A DNA stretch of 64,000 bases from Campanula takesimana (GCA_026119855.1 JAOWBW010000444.1:806001-870000), one strand, 5' to 3'; numbered from the stretch's first letter, positions 11,701 through 23,358 are shown. Translations and numbers: made by a program. The notes: a model not told the origin generated them from the sequence alone.

Positions 11701-12135
11701 GACAAAAAACATATCGAAATAACCGCATTCCAGAGACGAAAACGACTTAAGAAAACAAGATTTTCAAAAATATGACATTAAGCCCAGAAATCGAGAATAA
11801 CTGTTCGACTGCCTTGGTGGTTTTCGAACGAAAAAATTTACAGAAAACTTATGAAAACAGGACTGATCATGAAATAAAGTAGATATAAATGTAGATCAGA
11901 GAGAGAAGAACCCAAAACAACAAACGATTTTGAAAATGATTAAACAACGAGAGAAAAATCGAAAAAAGGAGTTTTCAGAACTCGAGACTCAACAATGGCG
12001 GATTGACAGAAAATGAGTTCAAGGGTCAGAAATTGTTACCATGTCGTCGACGGGCTTAGCTTCTGGAGGAGGAACCTCTTCAACTGGTTCATGGACATCA
12101 ACAACTACCTTAGCTTTTGATTTTCGGGGAGCCAT
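8773..12135 (-). pseudogene. Element A third gene (spliced, nuclear-type protein), broken
   Basis: Separate gene after pol. Exon 1 is 12135-12040 (32 codons from ATG, beginning MAPRKS). A phase-0 GT-AG intron spans 12039-11433, and exon 2 starts at 11432. Exon 2 places AVGR 19 residues after the junction, exactly as in element B. The N-terminal part (11432 to about 10600) aligns with element B through FGEV, CKNGN and AYC motifs. A Pro/Lys-rich middle has KKRK and KTKKK clusters, and the C-terminal 250 residues look coiled-coil, with an IKGE motif shared with B. Two breaks: a frameshift near 10555 and a TGA at about 10069-10071 where a CGA codon is likely. I do not recognise the domain with certainty; it may belong to the plant transposon-associated domain in Pfam (recalled as Transposase_32). 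Sirevirus third genes are usually called envelope-like, which this protein does not resemble. Confidence 0.75.
11433..12039 (-). other. Intron of the element A third gene
   Basis: 607 bp, donor ATG|GTAAC and acceptor TTGCGCAG on the minus strand, phase 0. Supported by the element B gene, which has a 595-bp intron at the equivalent codon. Three TGCGCA words lie in it, one overlapping the acceptor. Confidence 0.75.
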
Positions 12136-12927
12136 TTAAATGGTACTAGGGTTTTTGAAATGAGGAAGAAATAGAAGAGATTTGAAGAGATTGAAAGGAA
12201 AGTCAAAGAGAAAGAAATAGGAAATGATTGGGAGTTGGAGAGTAGGTTGCAGAGGAGAGAAAGTGGTGAATTTGTGAAAGAGGAGAGTGAACAGGGGAGA
12301 GAGAAAAAGGAGAGTCAAAAGGTTTTATACCAAACAGGGAAAAGGCGTATGACGTTAGCGAGGCGGTTTGGTGAAAGGCGGCGAATTTGGTGAAAAACGC
12401 AGAGGCACACGATAAAGAAGTGACGTGGCCGAATAGGGAACGCGCGTGCGCAGACCTGACGCGTGCGTGTGTCAGCAGGTCTAGGCAGGTCACAGTCATA
12501 TCAACTCCCTCATAAATGTTGCTCAGGGATCCTAACAGGCGCTATCATTAATGGCCGTATGCATTAATGATAATGGGACATGCGCAGGGGCAAAAGCGTA
12601 ATTTCCTAAGAAAATTCAAAAATTAAGGCGAGGGAAAAATTTAATTGCACAAGTACCCTTGTAAACTAAGTGTTGACTTTTTAGTAAGGGACCTATGTGT
12701 AATTTCTAATAAATAGAAGACTTACCTGCGATCCACGAAGTGTGCGCATGTTAAAATCATGCGCAGAGCTTAAATAGCGCAATAGATTCTTTTAGAAAAT
12801 TAACATTAGTGACATGTGCAAATGAATTACTACGCAGGGGTTGCGCAGAAGTATGGATCGTGACCTATGATGAACACTTTATCAAGCAAACACAAGATTA
12901 TTAGTATTAACAAATCATATGGACAGG
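12136..12927 (-). other. Spacer between pol and the third gene of A
   Basis: 792 bp from the pol stop to the third gene's ATG. It holds the TATA box at 12322-12329, the pyrimidine-rich leader and five TGCGCA words, so it is a likely promoter region. Confidence 0.6.
12322..12329 (-). promoter_or_regulatory. TATA box of the element A third gene
   Basis: TATAAAAC on the minus strand, 187 bases before the ATG, followed by about 150 bases of CT-rich leader. Element B has the same arrangement. Confidence 0.6.
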
Positions 12928-15900
12928 TTAGCTAAGTTCAAGCATACCCATTTCTCCTCTCAAGAATACAAATCTCTTTGCGTCAAAAGCCTTTGTTAGG
13001 ATATCAGCAATTTGATTATCTGTTCCCACATGCTCTAAATGAATGTTTCTTTTTTCCACGTGATCCTTGAGAAAATGATATTTGATGTCGATGTGCTTTC
13101 TCTTTGAATGCATGACAGGATTGTTGGAGACTGCTATGGTGGACATATTATCGCAGAAAATTGGGCAGTTTCCTTCATAAATTCCATAGTCCACCAATTG
13201 TTGCTTCATCCATAGGATTTGGCAGCAGCAGCTTCCAGCAGCAATGTATTCAGCTTCTGTAGTGGAGATGGACACAGCAGCTTGCTTCTTTCTTGCCCAC
13301 GCAACAAGTTGATTTCCAAGGAAATGACAAGTTCCACTTGTGCTCTTTCTGTCAATTGTGCATGCTGCGTAGTCTGCATCTGAATAACCTAGCAAATCGA
13401 AATTCGAATCTTTGGTGTACCAAAGTCCATGGTTAGCAGTTTCAGAAAGATAACAAATAAATCGTTTAACAGCAGTTAAGTGCGCTTCTCTAAGGTCCGC
13501 TTGATAGCGCGCACAGACACAAACACTAAACATGATATCTGGCCTACTAGCAGTAAGATAAAGGAGAGAGCCAATCATACCTCGATATAAAGTTTGATCA
13601 ACTTTCTTACCTTTTAAGTCTTTGTCAAGCTTATTGCCCGTGGCCATTGGGGTGTCGTATGCTTTAGCATTTTCAAGTCCAAATTTCTTGATTAGGTCTC
13701 TTGTGTACTTGGCTTGATTTATGAAGATGCCATCATTCAATTGCTTGATTTGAAGCCTGAGGAAAAATGTGAGTTCTCCCATCATGCTCATTTCAAACTT
13801 TCTTTTCATGAGCTTCTCAAAGCGCTTACAAAGTAACTCATTAGTAGAACCAAATATAATATCATCGACATAAATTTGAATAAGTAAAGAATGATCATTG
13901 TACTTAGCAATAAAAAGAGTTGTATCGATTTTACCGTGCTTGAAGCCTTTCTCTTGCAGGAATTTTGATAGAGTATCGTACCATGCTCTTGGAGCTTGCT
14001 TAAGTCCATACAAAGCTTTCTGAAGCTTGAAGACGTGATTTGGAAATCTGCTATCTTCAAATCCAGGAGGTTGAGCTACGTAGACCGTCTCTTGGAGTTC
14101 TCCATTGAGAAATGCGCTCTTCACATCCATTTGATAAAGCTTGAATTTCTTGTGAGAGGCATAAGCTAAGAATATTCTGATAGCTTCTAGTCTTGCTACA
14201 GGCGCAAAAGTTTCATCATAGTCGATTCCTTCCTCTTGCCTATAGCCTTGCGCAACCAACCTTGCTTTGTTTCTGGTGATGCTTCCATTCTCATCCATCT
14301 TGTTTCTGAATACCCATTTTGTACCAATAACTCCTTGGTCATGAGGTCTGGGTACTAAGGTCCAAACCTTGCAGCGCTCAAATTGGTTAAGCTCTTCTTG
14401 CATAGCAGTAACCTAGCTTGAATCTTGGAGCGCTTCATCAATATTCTTTGGTTCGATTTGAGAGATAAAGGAGTGATATTCATCATCAAAGTTTGATGCT
14501 CTCCTAGTACGAACCCCTACATTGAGATCACCAATGATGTTTGAAGTTGGATGATCTCTAACTTCACGAACCTCAGGGGGTAAGTTGGGTTGAGTAGTAG
14601 GAATATGAAGATCTTCAATGGGTACTTCATTAGCTCCAGCATCAAGGTCATCAAAGGTGATTTTCTGAAGCGGAGAAACATCATGCGCAGGAGGGGGTGT
14701 CTGCGCATCAAGAGTCGTCACTTCTGGCGCAGCATCCAGATTTGGCGCGTGGGATGGACTTGCTTGATTCTGATTGTGATCAGCTTGATTATCATTCTGC
14801 GCAGGTGCAGTTTGTGGCTGCGTACCTTCCTCAACATTCTCAGCATAATCATCAGAATCATTTGGAGCCAAATGTGGCTCAAGGAGAGAATGTTCATCAA
14901 AAGTGACATGTACAGATTCTACAATTACTAGAGTAGTTCTATTAAAAACACGAAAAGCTTTAGAATGTTTGGCATACCCAACAAAAATACCTTCATCTGC
15001 TTTGGCATCGAATTTACCTCTATGATCTTTGCCGTTGTAGAGGATATAGCATTTGCAGCCAAAAATCTTGAAGAAAGCAATGTTGGGCGCTCTTCCTCTC
15101 TATAGCTCATATGGAGTTTTGTTGTAGACTTTGTTGATGAGGGATCTATTCTGAGTAAAGCAAGCAGTGTTGACAGCTTCTCCCCATAAATACTTTGGAA
15201 GCTTAGCTTCTGCTAACATAGTCTTTCTAGCCTCAATCAACGTGCAATTTTTTCTTTCCACAACGCCATTTTGTTGAGGAACTCCAGCAGCAGAGAAATT
15301 GTGATCAATTCCATGGTCATCGCAGTATTGAGCAACACTGTTATTCTTGAATTCAGTTCCATTGTCTGATCTCACGCTTACGATGTCGTCTTCCTTTTGA
15401 GTTTGGAGCTTTCGAAAGAGAGCAGTCAAGATATCATAGCAGTCTTCTTTGGATATCATCATTTTGACCCATGTATATCTTGAGTAGTCATCCACCACAA
15501 CTAAAGTATATTTGTTTCCTCCAATGCTCGCGGTGGTGACTGGTCCAAACAAGTCCATGTGAAGCAGTTGTAAACATTTGGAAGTTGAGGAGGCAAGCTG
15601 GAGAAAGAATGCTTAGGTTGTTTACCGAGCTGGCATGCTGCGCATTTTCTGTCATGATGGTCAGCTACTTTGGGAAGTCCTTTGACAAGATTTTCCCTTC
15701 CTAGCTTAGCCAAATACTTGAAGTTCAAATGACTTAAGCGCTTATGCCATAGCCAGCTGCTTTCACTTACATTCTTTGCTACAAAACAGAGATTAGTGAT
15801 AGAATTTATAGAGGTAAGATCAATAATGTAAACATTATTCTTACGAGTCCCTGTGAGCAAAGTTAGTCCGGATATGCCATCTTTGATATAGCAGTGCGTT

Positions 15901-16497
15901 GCAGTGAAGTGACATTCCAAACCTTTATCGCAAAATTGTGATATGGAGAGTAGGTTGTGCTTGAGTCCTTCTATGAGCGCAACTTTCTCAATGCACACTT
16001 TATCTTTTCTGATTCTTCCATATGCAACTATGTGCCCTTTGTTGTTATCTCCAAATGTTACAATTCTTTGCTACAAAACAGAGATTAGTGATAGAATTTA
16101 TAGAGGTAAGATCAATAATGTAAACATTATTCTTACGAGTCCCTGTGAGCAAAGTTAGTCCGGATATGCCATCTTTGATATAGCAGTGCGTTGCAGTGAA
16201 GTGACATTCCAAACCTTTATCGCAAAATTGTGATATGGAGAGTAGGTTGTGCTTGAGTCCTTCTATGAGCGCAACTTTCTCAATGCACACTTTATCTTTT
16301 CTGATTCTTCCATATGCAACTATGTGCCCTTTGTTGTTATCTCCAAATGTTACAGAGGGACCTCTTCCTTCATGCACATCTTCAAGAGCGGTGACATCTT
16401 CAGTCATGTGTCTAGAACATCCACTGTCGAGGTACCATATATGCGCTTTAGCTTGTGAAGAGTGCGCAGTGAAGCAGGAGACCTGAAAGATAGACAT
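12928..16497 (-). pseudogene. Element A pol (protease, integrase, reverse transcriptase, RNase H), broken
   Basis: Copia polyprotein. Starts MSIFQ at 16497. Protease motif LDSGCSRHMT near 16400; integrase with RSDNGTEF and NGVVERKN between 15560 and 15100; reverse transcriptase with YVDD near 13870; RNase H with SDAD near 13390; IADILTK close to the end. Breaks: a perfect 292-bp tandem duplication at 15771-16354 that shifts the frame, a second frameshift near 15585, and TAG codons at 15100-15102 and 14413-14415, both where element B has TGG (Trp). The last 491 residues, covering reverse transcriptase and RNase H, are unbroken. Orientation and order agree with gag upstream at 16535-18792. Confidence 0.9.
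15771..16354 (-). repeat. 292-bp direct duplication inside pol of A
   Basis: Two adjacent copies (15771-16062 and 16063-16354) with no difference seen, junction at a TTAC microhomology. 292 is not a multiple of three, so it breaks the frame between protease and integrase. Confidence 0.95.
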
Positions 16498-16534
16498 TAA
16501 AAACGCAGGTCCCCTTTATTCTTGGGTCCTAGAG

Positions 16535-18792
16535 TTAGCAACTTTTGACAACCCACTCCTGTCCGACTTTAGGATTTTTACGTCCCTTGGCATTAGGAGT
16601 AAATCGCAAAAGGCATTCTGCAGCCTTGTGACCTAAACCATCACACACAACACAATGATGTAAGCTACTTATAGATTGGGTTTTTACAAACTCTTTATTT
16701 TTCTTTGGCTTAGCATTCTGAACTGGAGCACTTGAACTAGCTTTGACAAATATCATTTTCTGAGGTTTGGGTGCGCTTTTCTTAAGAATGCGCATCTGGC
16801 GTTGGGGCGCATGGCTTTCATGCGCATGACCCTTTTGCGCAGATTTGACATTTGAAGTTGAAGCGCAGCCATAGTCAGAATATGAGAAGTCATGTGCAGA
16901 TTCAACTTTAGCCTTACCCTTGGCTTTACCAGTTTGTTTCTTTGGGTAGACATAATGGAAATTTTGTCTCTGGACTTTTTCCTGTCCTTTACCCATTGAA
17001 CCAAAATGCTTTGCTTTAGGAATTTCAATAGTTTGCTGTGGTGTAAAATCCTTTTCTCTTTCAGAGCAAACGGCGCATTTAAAGTTGTCACTAGTTGAGA
17101 ACCCCAAGCCTTCCTTATCTCCACTGGCTTTTTGGGATTCTAGAATTTGATCCATAGTGACACGAGATTTGGTCCACTCATCAGTGATCTTTGTGAGATC
17201 AGCTACTTGAGCAGCCAACTCTTCGTTTCTTACTTTAAATAACGCATTTTGATCTGTCAAGAAACGGTTCTTTTCAGTAAGAGGAGTCATGCTCTTAATC
17301 TGCTCCTTAAGGAGGGCGTTTTCAGATTTTAAAAGAGTTTTCTCCGTCTTAAGCTGTGAAATTTATCCAATTGATAAGTCCACTGCTTCTTTCATAGAAT
17401 TAAATCTTTTGATTACCTTTTCAGCTTGTTGAAATACAGACTCGCGTTCAGCAGCAGAGTCATTCTCTTTTACAATTTCAGCAGGAATTTAAAGAGATTC
17501 TTTACGCGGAGGCGCAGCTACAAATTTCTTTGATAGGTCTGCTCTGGCAAATAAGTACTTGCCATTCTGTCTACTTGGAGTCAGATGTCCCATTTCCACC
17601 AGTTCTGTGATGGTGGGACCTTTCTTCTGAATTGAACTTGGCGCAGCCTTTGTGTCCATATCGGGATCATTGTCTGAATCGCTATCAGCATCAGCATTGG
17701 CTATCAAGCAGAGCAGTCCATCCTCAGAGTCATCATCACTGTCTTCAGTGTCAGTCTCTATCCAAGTCTTCAGTTCTTTTTCTGCGTAGTCTTCTTCAGC
17801 AATCATTCTGCGCTGCTTTAATGATCTCTGCGGAGTATTTCTCTTCATGTACTCAAATTTTGGAGTAGGGAATTTTGAAGCAAAATGACAGGGCTTTCTG
17901 TAGTTGTAGCAGACCAACTCTACATCTTTCTTTGAGTCTCTCCAACGAGAGAATTTAGCTGGAGCTTTACTTGAGGATCCTAGCTTGGAGAATTTCCTGA
18001 ACTTTTGAAATCGTTTTACGAACATGGCGAAATCATCATCATCCATTTCTAGTAGAGAGGAAGTAGAGACTTTGTCTGAGGTTTGAGCAGGCGCAGGTTC
18101 CTTTTGCGCAACGTAGGAAACAAGTTTTCCGTTGCCTTCAGTTTCATCAATTCGATCAAGCTTTAGCTCATACACTTTTAAGTTAGCGTATAAGCTGCGC
18201 AGAGGCCAAGTATCTAGAAATCCAGAATCTTCCAGATGACTTGCCTTGTGCACATATCTGGAACCTAGCGCATCTAAGAATTGAGAATTGACTTCTTTAT
18301 TAGTGAATGTGGTTCCAAGAGATTTACAAGAGTTTACAACAGCACAGAAGCGATCATAGGTTTGTCTCAAGGTTTCACCATCCTTTCTCATGAAGCAGTT
18401 GAATTTTCTTTGCACCACAAATCTTTTGTTTTCCTTGCTTTGTCTCCATTCACATATCCTTCAATAGCATCCCATAGTTCCTTTGCAGTTCCACCGCTCA
18501 CAATTTGATTGTGCGTGGAGAGGTTTAGAGTGCTAAGAATGATGTTTCTAGCTCTTCCATCGTAGCCAACCCATTTCTTTTCTTCATCGGTCCATTCCCC
18601 TTTGGCCTTCTTGATTGTAGGATTATCCTTGTTGGTAGCAGCATCTGGATTGGCCTTCATTGGAATGTAGGGTCCTTCAAGAACGATGTCGTAGAGGATC
18701 TCGTCGATAGAAGAAAAATGAGTGAGCATGCAGTGCTTCCAGATTTCAAAGTGATCTTCATTCAGCACTGGAACATGTGAATAGTTAGCCAT
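16535..18792 (-). pseudogene. Element A gag, broken
   Basis: Starts MANYSH at 18792. The N-terminal part resembles the Copia gag of element B (WTDEE and YDGRA motifs). A frameshift lies at 18388-18418. The zinc knuckle near 17900 is damaged: two of its three Cys are Tyr and Phe, while element B has an intact CX2CX4HX4C. In-frame TAA codons lie at 17489-17491 and 17363-17365; the first falls close to where element B also has a TAA. The C-terminal part (17290-16535) is coiled-coil, then CX2CX4HX4C (CVVCDGLGHKAAEC), and ends in a block shared with B, GRKNPKV and KSC. Confidence 0.85.
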
Positions 18793-18874
18793 TGCCTAAG
18801 ATTTTGAAGCCATCTTGAATCGGCACCCAAGCTGTTAAGCTTGAAAAACAGATACACGTTTTATGAAGGTGTTT

Positions 18875-18886
18875 GCTCTGATACCA
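18875..18886 (-). promoter_or_regulatory. Element A primer binding site
   Basis: TGGTATCAGAGC on the minus strand, complementary to the 3' end of initiator Met tRNA, two bases inside the 5' LTR. Confidence 0.9.
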
Positions 18887-18888
18887 CT

Positions 18889-20328
18889 TGTTGGTCCCAA
18901 AGGGGAAACAAGGGTATGAAAAATGCTAGAGGGGGGGGGGTGAATAGCGTTTTAAAATTATTTTCAAACCCTTTTCCAAATCAATGGCTTATGCGCACAG
19001 TTCTCAAATAAGCTAAGTATAGCGCGCAGTGAGAGTGTGAAATGCACAGCAGAAGTTTAGGCAGCTACTGCGCAGGAAAAATCTGCGCAGAGATAAAAAC
19101 GCACGTGCTAAGTTTTGGCTTAAAGTGTTGGATAAAAAGGATTCTAAGGCAATAAGCAATAACAAACACAGCAGCAATAATAGCAATCTGATAAGATCAA
19201 ACAAAGCAGTTATTCAGTAATGATTAAGCAGGAAATAAATAGCGAGAATAAAGAACAAGCTATTTGGAGAGGTTCGATCGATGAAAGATCTACGTCCTCT
19301 ACCAAGATGGTTAGTCTTGGATTTTCTAATGGGGAGATTTATATTGATGTGAGGAGCTTTTACAAGATTACAATGAATCAAAACTCAAATCAAAATCTAT
19401 TCTATGAAGAACAAATCCTAGACTAAACCGGTGTATCTCAAGAAGTTGGATCTAAATGATCGAAGCTTCAAGAGGTGTGTGTGTGACAGAAATTCTGGGC
19501 TCTATGAATCTGTGAGATGAAGGGCACAAAGAATTCTGGTGATATAAGGCTTTAGGATCTGGGCAGGAGTTTGAAGGTATGAAGGTTTGAAGGTTGATCT
19601 TGAATCTGAGAATATAAGCAGCAATCTTCAGAACTTCAAAGATATTAGTAAGCACAAACTCTAGCAACTTGGAAATGAAGATGAGCAGGCTATTTATAGC
19701 AGAGAGCTTAAAACTAGGCGTTGGAGCTCTGAGCAAAGACGATGAGCTGGCACAATATGATTGGTGAGCAGATGTCCTTTATAGCCGTTGGGGCTCTGAT
19801 CAAGGTTGATGACCTGGCATAATATGATTGGTGCGCAGGTGATATAGAGCCGTTGGAGACTGAGCATGAAGACCAATTTCATAAGCTTCTTTTAGAAGGT
19901 TGACAACTGTCTTTGTTTGAAATATTTCTCTTGAGCGCATCTCCACCGTTGGATCTGCTGAGTGTGCTTGCTTTGTCATTTCTGCACACCTCAGCACTTT
20001 AATAAGCGTACATCTTCAAAGCGTTTTCCAAGTTAGGTGATTTGAATGCATCGAAAACTGAGCAAGATAGAATGCTGCGCAGGAGAGACCTGCACAGTGG
20101 TGTACTGCGCAGAGTAGTCCTGTGCAGAGACCACAGACTTGCTTAGATCTTCATTCCTTTTCGCTCCGAGCCCTATATTCTAAGCCTATCGAATAAAATG
20201 GACTAAGCTAAAAATTGAAGTTATAAAACTTCTTACATAGGGTCCTAAAGTCCATAAAATATTAATAGGTGATGGTATCAATCAATTCTAACATAACTAG
20301 GAGGGTTAAAAAATAAACATACCCAACA
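18889..20328 (-). repeat. Element A 5' LTR
   Basis: 1440 bp. On the minus strand it ends in a CACCCCCCC run followed by GGGACCAACA, an end shared with element B. It differs from the 3' LTR by a few tens of bases by eye, with six TGCGCA words. Confidence 0.95.
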
Positions 20329-20333
20329 AGGAC
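20329..20333. repeat. Target site duplication of element A, right copy
   Basis: AGGAC, as at 6852-6856. Confidence 0.9.
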
Positions 20334-21016
20334 CCTCGCCCGGGACAGTTTGTTCTTGGGAGTGTGCAATACAGGTGAAATACGAGGGGTCTATAGGCGT
20401 AGTGATGGCCTCCACTGATCCAGGGTTTAGAGTAGTTGCGAAAAAGAAGAGAAATCTTTTCCAACCATTTAGGAATAAAAATGCGTTTTAAGTAAACTTG
20501 AACGGATAATTAATTGCGCATCGCATGAGTTCGCTCCGTTTTTTGCTTCTCGTCTTTGACACATTGCATTCTTTCGTTAACAAGCGTCATTTCATTAAGT
20601 CTTTGGACGGATCCCCGTTATCCTCCAAGATCTCTGTGAAGCCGTAGGATTAATTTCTTAAGCTCCCGTTAGATTCTTAGGAATAATCCCCTAGGAACCC
20701 GTTAAGTCCTTGGAAGATGACCCGTCAATCTTTGGATGGATTCCGAAGACCCGCTAAATCCTTAGGAGTAGTCCCCTCGGTCCCCGTTAAGATTCCCGTT
20801 AAATCCCTAGGAAGTCAGTCACTTCCTTGGATGGATCCCCAAGAAGTCAGTCAAGTCCATGGATGGATCCCCGTTATCCTCCAAGAAGTCAGTCAAGTCC
20901 TTGGATGGATCCCCGTTGTCCTCCCAGAAGCCAGTCAAGTCCTTGGATGGATCCCCGTTATCCTCCCAGAAGTCAGTCTTGTTCGTCTTTTCCCCTTTAG
21001 AATTCTGAACCCATTC
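20334..21016 (+). other. Tat element debris resumed after element A
   Basis: Continues the leader or LTR sequence cut at 6856. No reading frame recognised. It passes into the 42-bp repeats at about 20790. Confidence 0.5.
20790..20990 (+). repeat. Tandem repeat, 42-bp unit
   Basis: GGATGGATCC recurs at 20829, 20861, 20903 and 20945 (spacings 32, 42, 42), within units containing AAGTCAGTCAAGTCC. Weaker copies extend back to about 20600. Confidence 0.8.
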
Positions 21017-21084
21017 GAACTACGGTGACCTGAGCCTCTCATCGCGTGGGACCCACTCCCTCGTGGTGAGAGGAACGTAGGCAA
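21017..21084 (+). promoter_or_regulatory. Conserved hairpin, copy 2
   Basis: CTACG/CGTAG outer stem and CCTCTCA/TGAGAGG inner stem. The loop is longer than in copies 1 and 3 and holds its own GTGGG/CCCAC pairing. Confidence 0.5.
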
Positions 21085-22685
21085 CTTCGGCCCGGTCAAA
21101 TGTCTCAAAATAGAGGATTTTAAGATACGCGCGCCTTTGGCCCAAGCATTCACCCAGTGTTTACCCGAGCCTAAAGCTACGTTTTGTCTTCCCCGTAGCT
21201 CAGATAAAGTGGAAGAGAGCATCATGTCGCCGCCTAGTGCGTGTGGAATCAGAGAGTTTCCCGGTCACCGCAACTTCTCCAACCCAGTACCTCGGAGAGA
21301 CCGCTTCAATGGATGGTAGCTTGGGAAATAGCGTCGCAGACAATCCGGATAGCCCTACGAAACGGAAGAAGTAATCACAAAGTGCCACAAAGAAACACGG
21401 AGTCCATTTGATGAGTCGATGAAACAAGGAGGTGTCACAGCTCTACTCCAAACTGAGGGGCTCTTCACCAAACAAAGGTTTCGCACCTCGGAAGGAAATC
21501 ACCAAAAAGAGATGGCCAAAGCAAACTCTCATGAATAGACGGATCCGAAAATTACAATGCCAAGCCAAGTGGAGACCTCGCGACATCTTTCCCGATGACA
21601 CGGAACCCGAGTTCCACGTGGAAGACATGGAATATGCCGCCGACAACCCCTCCAACAATCAAGGAAGAAAATGGATCATCACACTTCATAGGAGCCCATC
21701 CCTAAAAAAAAATAGAGTCTTCTAGCCTCGTAGGATCTAGACTTTCACCAAAGTCCGTCCCGGACTGTGTCTTTTTATTTTTACAAAGGTCTATACTTGG
21801 ACATGTATGTACAAAGTTATCTAAATAAAGGAGTTATTTTCATTCTCTTCTCTCTAGACTTGAGACATTATTTGCAATATACATTTACTCTTGAAATTGC
21901 CTTGCTTGTTATTATCAATTGATTGCTACGTCCCTAAAATGATGAATTGACTTCTAAGCATACTAGTGAATGACGACTCATTAAAGACGAATGGACCTAA
22001 CACAAATGAAAAATGCTAAATGCAAACAATTAGTCTTGATGTGAATAAATGTTGTGATCAATTGGCATGAAGAAACCATTAATGGAAAACCTTCCTCTAT
22101 ACACATCCCCGATACACATTCCCTGATACATAACCCGATACACTTTTCCGATACAAATTCTTTATGCACATCAAAGGCATCCCGAGATGATGAAAAGGCA
22201 AGGATGTTGTTGCTCAACCACCAAGATTCAACCGTGATCGCGCGTGAGCAACCAAGCAAAGGACTTCCCGGATCTTCAAAAGTCAAAACGAGAAGTGACA
22301 GACATTCCTACAAGGGGTTACAAATGAGCCAATATCCAAGATAGCAAGTTGGGGCTAATGTTTCCCCTCTCCCTCAAAAAAAAAATGAGAAGAGGGAAAG
22401 GAAATGAATATGTGAAAAGGAGGAAAGGAAATGAATATATGTGAAGAGGAAGTTCGCCTCAAAAGCTCACTGCAAGGTCCGCCCCCAAGGGCTCGCAAGA
22501 AAGGAAGTCTATCTCAAAAGACAACCAAGAAGGGACTCACCCCAGAGGGCCCGTTCATCTCAAAAGAAGTTCACACCAAAGAGGGTTCACCCCAAAGGGT
22601 CCATCCCGAGGAGTCCACCACAGAACAAAGTGATCTACATTAAAAGAGCAACAACATCCTCCGAGACAACGACGGCGCAAAGGCC
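21085..22685 (+). other. Unassigned Tat LTR or untranslated region
   Basis: Lies between two hairpin copies and is probably LTR sequence of one or two Tat elements. An AATAAAGG near 21824 could be part of a polyadenylation region. A 97-codon basic open frame at 21432-21725 is not recognised and has no supporting context. Confidence 0.4.
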
Positions 22686-22732
22686 GAACTACGGCAACCT
22701 GAGCTCCTCAAACTGAGGGGAACGTAGGCAAC
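22686..22732 (+). promoter_or_regulatory. Conserved hairpin, copy 3
   Basis: CTACG/CGTAG outer stem and CCTCA/TGAGG inner stem, followed by GGTCACAA; copy 1 has the similar TGTCACAA. Confidence 0.5.
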
Positions 22733-23227
22733 CTTTGGTTCCGGTCACAACATGAAACAAAACCATCAAACCGTGGTCCTCTTAAAATGACCAAGTTCTT
22801 TTCCCTCGGTCCCATCAATGACCAATCTCCCAGATACACCTTCTCCTTCCGATCTTTCCATTGATCGAATCTTAATCTCAATTGATCACAACATTTATGC
22901 ATGTTAAGGCTAATTGCTTGTTATAATCTTGACTTAATAAAAAACAAGGTCCATTCAAGCAATCATTTGATAATCTTAACTAAGGCAAATTTCAAATGTC
23001 TCGACAAGTCTTCTTCTCTACATCTTAGGAAAGATCTAAACACTTGTATTATGTCAGGCAAGGGCTTCCTCCTGTTTCATGATACATTGCTCAAAGAGCT
23101 CACCAACATAAAGGGACTCTCTCCCAAATAAAATGCCCTTGCATGTTTCCTCCAAGAAAAATACCTTAAGTCCCCGTTCTATCAAGTCGGCTAGATCACT
23201 CATATAAAAAAAAGCACCAAAAAAGTA

Positions 23228-23358
23228 GCCCGCTAGGTTGAAAACCCGTAAGGGCGGCCTAGGCAAAAAACAGGGTGTGCCATAAAAGACGCAAAAGAGA
23301 TGCCCGCTAGGTTGAAAACCCGAAAAGGCAGCCTAGGAAAAAGAAAGGGTGCATCATG
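23228..23358 (+). repeat. Two-copy repeat, 74-bp unit
   Basis: GCCCGCTAGGTTGAAAACCC at 23228 and 23302. Within each copy CTAGG and CCTAG can pair. Confidence 0.75.

Larger units (their letters stand above)
6857..20328 (-). mobile_element. Element A: Sirevirus-type Copia retrotransposon
   Basis: Complete 13.5-kb minus-strand element with LTRs 6857-8293 and 18889-20328, TG/CA ends and 5-bp target duplication AGGAC. Copia order of domains (gag, protease, integrase, reverse transcriptase, RNase H), the initiator-Met-type primer site, the conserved LTR end with its C-run, and an extra gene after pol place it in the Sirevirus group. Gag and pol each carry several breaks. The hexamer TGCGCA is scattered through the whole element, close to fifty copies by eye. 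It is a homologue of element B with the same plan but very different nucleotide sequence. Confidence 0.93.

Noticed and set aside
12203..12499. 98-codon minus-strand open frame between pol and the third gene of A
   Set aside because: Covers the TATA box and CT-rich leader; Ser/Phe-rich translation of pyrimidine runs.
21432..21725. 97-codon basic open frame in Tat debris
   Set aside because: No recognisable domain, no promoter or neighbouring exons; surrounded by LTR-type repeats.
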